Shown here: positions 7,598 to 8,377 of the stretch, one piece after another
How positions within the stretch are numbered: the first letter of the stretch is position 1
Layout: each line of letters opens with the position of its first letter
NCBI GenBank assembly: GCA_031269635.1
Contig: JAISYY010000085.1
Location: 1-8,377 of the forward strand
Source: Tannerella sp.
GTDB lineage: Bacteria; Bacteroidota; Bacteroidia; Bacteroidales; Tannerellaceae
Direction: 5' to 3'
DNA length: 8,377 nt
Position numbers and translations under genes: made by a program
Notes under the pieces: generated by a model
Seen by the model: the letters and a program-made list of their open reading frames with translations, nothing else
Databases searched by the model: none
Told to the model about the DNA's origin: nothing

Positions 7598-7880
7598 AAG
7601 TTTCCGGAACATCTTCCGAGGTCTGCGGAACATCTTCCGGAGTTTTCGGAACATGTTCCGCAGTTTCCGGATACTGTTCCGGGGTTCCTGATACTGTCCC
7701 GAAAATGCCGGAAAACCTTCCGGAAATTCCGGAACATGTTCCGAAGACGCCGGAAGATGTTCCGGAAACCCCGGAAGGTGTTCCAAAGACCCCGCAAGAT
7801 GTTCCGAAAATTCCGGATTATGTTCCTGCATTTCCGGATTCTGTTCCGGCGTTTCCGGGAACATCCCCGGAAACCCGGAA
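7598..7880. repeat. Array of 21-bp palindromic tandem repeats (about 13.5 units)
   Basis: Thirteen units of 21 bp (one of 20 bp, 7682-7701) run from 7598 to 7869, followed by a degenerate partial unit. Each unit is built around TTCCGGAACATGTTCC, which contains the palindromes TTCCGGAA and GGAACATGTTCC, so the array is nearly its own reverse complement. Unit starts are 7598, 7619, 7640, 7661, 7682, 7702, 7723, 7744, 7765, 7786, 7807, 7828 and 7849. The least altered copies are around 7723-7743. Because 21 is a multiple of three, several frames stay open, giving heptapeptides such as PEHVPEI on the plus strand and MFRKLRK on the minus strand. None of these looks like a real protein with its own start signals. 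There are no unique spacers, so this is a minisatellite, not a CRISPR array. Confidence 0.9.
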
Positions 7881-7913
7881 ATTTCAATGTGCGGGACATA
7901 AACGGAATGAAGC

Positions 7914-7939
7914 ATTGAGCATGGAAAATGGAGAATGAA
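7914..7939 (+). repeat. Dispersed-repeat-like segment (GGAAAATGGAGAATG type)
   Basis: The segment has the form ATTGAGCATGG followed by AAAATGGAGAATGAA. Similar ATGGAAAATGGAGAATG strings, seen in translated databases as 'MENGEWRMENGE'-like peptides, recur between genes in many bacterial genomes. Only one copy is present here, so calling it a repeat rests on recollection of that family. Confidence 0.35.
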
Positions 7940-7978
7940 TCGGCGTGAAAGTACTAAAACTGCGGCGTATCGAAGCGC

Positions 7979-8016
7979 TCTCTCCCCTCCCTTGTGGAGA
8001 GGGGCCGGGGGAGAGG
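7979..8016. repeat. REP-like intergenic palindrome
   Basis: CTCTCCCC (7980-7987) is complementary to GGGGAGAG (8008-8015). Inside it CCCCTC (7984-7989) can instead pair with GAGGGG (7999-8004). The sequence has the look of the widespread GC-rich intergenic element whose chance translations read 'SPLPCGEGPGERF' or 'SPPAPLHKGGER', both of which occur here on opposite strands. Such elements are non-coding. Whether it is mobilised or acts as a transcription boundary is unknown. It is not followed by a T-run. Confidence 0.6.
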
Positions 8017-8071
8017 TTCTTAATTTATCAAAAAAATAACGCCCATCTGCTTCTACATGGAAAATATGTTT

Positions 8072-8079
8072 TACTTTTG
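8072..8079 (+). promoter_or_regulatory. Possible -7 promoter element upstream of the gene at 8314
   Basis: TACTTTTG matches TAnnTTTG fully, but no -33 TTTG box is visible. A perfect inverted repeat ACATAT-ACA-ATATGT (8089-8103) lies just downstream, around the expected start site, and could be an operator. A transcript from here would carry a structured leader of about 225 nt before 8314. Confidence 0.3.
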
Positions 8080-8127
8080 GGGCGTAATACATATACAATA
8101 TGTCATCAGATTATAGAAAATATAGAT

Positions 8128-8147
8128 CCGAACCCTTCCCGGTTCGG
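8128..8147 (+). other. Hairpin in the leader upstream of 8314
   Basis: CCGAACC (8128-8134) and GGTTCGG (8141-8147) form a perfect 7-bp GC-rich stem with a 6-nt loop. No T-run follows it, so it is not a terminator by itself. It is the first of several stem-loops before the gene at 8314. Confidence 0.5.
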
Positions 8148-8183
8148 CAGGAATCATCCCGCGTTAACAGCATTTATGTTAAT

Positions 8184-8194
8184 GGGGGGGGGGG
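8184..8194 (+). repeat. Homopolymeric tract of 11 G
   Basis: Eleven consecutive G residues lie between the small inverted repeat TTAACA/TGTTAA (about 8164-8183) and the hairpin at 8195-8218. Runs of this length are prone to slipped-strand length change and to sequencing error. It lies in non-coding leader DNA, so length changes would alter spacing rather than a reading frame. Confidence 0.85.
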
Positions 8195-8218
8195 CAAATT
8201 AACATCTGAGTTAATTTG
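8195..8218 (+). other. AT-rich inverted repeat in the leader
   Basis: CAAATTAA (8195-8202) and TTAATTTG (8211-8218) are perfectly complementary around an 8-nt loop. A G-U and a G-C pair can extend the stem. In DNA it could also be an operator for a dimeric regulator; in RNA it would be a moderate hairpin ahead of the terminator. Confidence 0.5.
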
Positions 8219-8238
8219 TCCTATCTATTCGCATGTCC

Positions 8239-8276
8239 GTCCGTCGCAGCCAACGCTACGCGCGACGGACTTTTTT
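8239..8276 (+). terminator. Intrinsic terminator just upstream of the gene at 8314
   Basis: GTCCGTCGC (8239-8247) pairs perfectly with GCGACGGAC (8262-8270) to give a 9-bp GC-rich stem, and it is followed at once by TTTTTT (8271-8276). The opposite strand has no T-run, so it works for plus-strand transcripts only. It ends 37 bp before the start codon at 8314, and the nearest upstream plus-strand gene ends 1.2 kb earlier. It therefore either insulates the next gene or acts as an attenuator within that gene's leader. Confidence 0.8.
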
Positions 8277-8313
8277 GTTTGTCAACTATTCACGATTAAT
8301 AAATAGATATACT

Positions 8314-8377
8314 ATGAAGTTAAAGAAATTACTTTTTGTTTTGTGTACGTGCCTGCTCGGCCTCACGGCCGCAGCGC
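8314..8377 (+). CDS. Secreted or membrane-exported protein, N-terminal fragment
   Basis: The frame opens at ATG 8314 and runs off the right edge after 21 codons. The product begins MKLKKLLFVLCTCLLGLTAAA, a short basic N-terminus, a hydrophobic core and small residues at the end, which is a typical Sec signal peptide. Cysteines at 11 and 13 lie inside the core, and no complete lipobox can be judged within the window. Function is unknown. It is preceded by an AT-rich region and a strong terminator hairpin. Confidence 0.65.
   Translation, partial: MKLKKLLFVLCTCLLGLTAAA

Noticed and set aside
7598..7880. CRISPR array
   Set aside because: The repeats are directly adjacent 21-bp units with no unique spacers, and no cas gene is visible.
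7705..7938. A 77-codon proline/glutamate-rich repeat protein
   Set aside because: The heptapeptide pattern is a direct product of the 21-bp minisatellite; other frames on both strands are equally open and no start signals stand out.
7022..8098. A 358-codon minus-strand open frame
   Set aside because: It runs through the REP-like palindrome, the minisatellite and the antiporter remnant and then into unrelated sequence overlapping the end of the regulator gene. Its length comes from repeats with a period divisible by three. Only the 65-residue antiporter piece has family resemblance.
8100..8306. A 68-codon plus-strand frame before the last gene
   Set aside because: It reads through the 11-G run and the terminator hairpin and has no credible protein character.

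Overview
The window looks like chromosomal DNA from a member of the Bacteroidota. It contains a SusC/SusD outer-membrane nutrient-uptake pair, A-rich start regions without strong Shine-Dalgarno sequences, and TAnnTTTG-type -7 promoter elements typical of this phylum. The coding part is moderately GC-rich and the intergenic parts are AT-rich. I cannot name a species or the transported substrate from sequence alone.

Layout. (1) 1-155, minus strand: the first 51 codons of a gene with no signal peptide, possibly a beta-propeller protein. (2) 156-529: non-coding, with a likely intrinsic terminator (470-508) for the SusCD transcript and a weak promoter candidate (351-358) for the gene at 155. (3) 530-2323 and 2339-5644, minus strand: a SusD-type lipoprotein and a SusC-type TonB-dependent transporter, 15 nt apart, with susC first in the operon. 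(4) 5645-5897: a divergent control region with a good -7 element for susC and a 31-bp-spaced direct repeat that could be an operator. (5) 5898-7067, plus strand: an E. coli XylR-like regulator, with a LacI-type sugar-binding domain followed by an AraC-type DNA-binding domain. (6) 7068 to about 8020: a repeat-rich stretch without an intact gene. It holds a 5' remnant of a CPA2 (Kef-type) cation/proton antiporter, a roughly 280-bp array of 21-bp palindromic tandem repeats, and two dispersed-repeat-like segments. (7) 8072-8313: a structured leader with several hairpins, an 11-G run and an intrinsic terminator ending just before (8) a partial secreted-protein gene starting at 8314.

How it fits together. 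SusC and SusD would import an oligomer or other bulky nutrient across the outer membrane. The divergent regulator probably senses a small sugar-like ligand in the cytoplasm and controls the pair, replacing the hybrid two-component or ECF sigma/anti-sigma systems usual at such loci. SusC has no N-terminal STN signalling domain, which agrees with this. The most unusual parts are the self-complementary 21-bp minisatellite and the terminator/poly-G leader before 8314. I did not find a clearly new multi-gene system.
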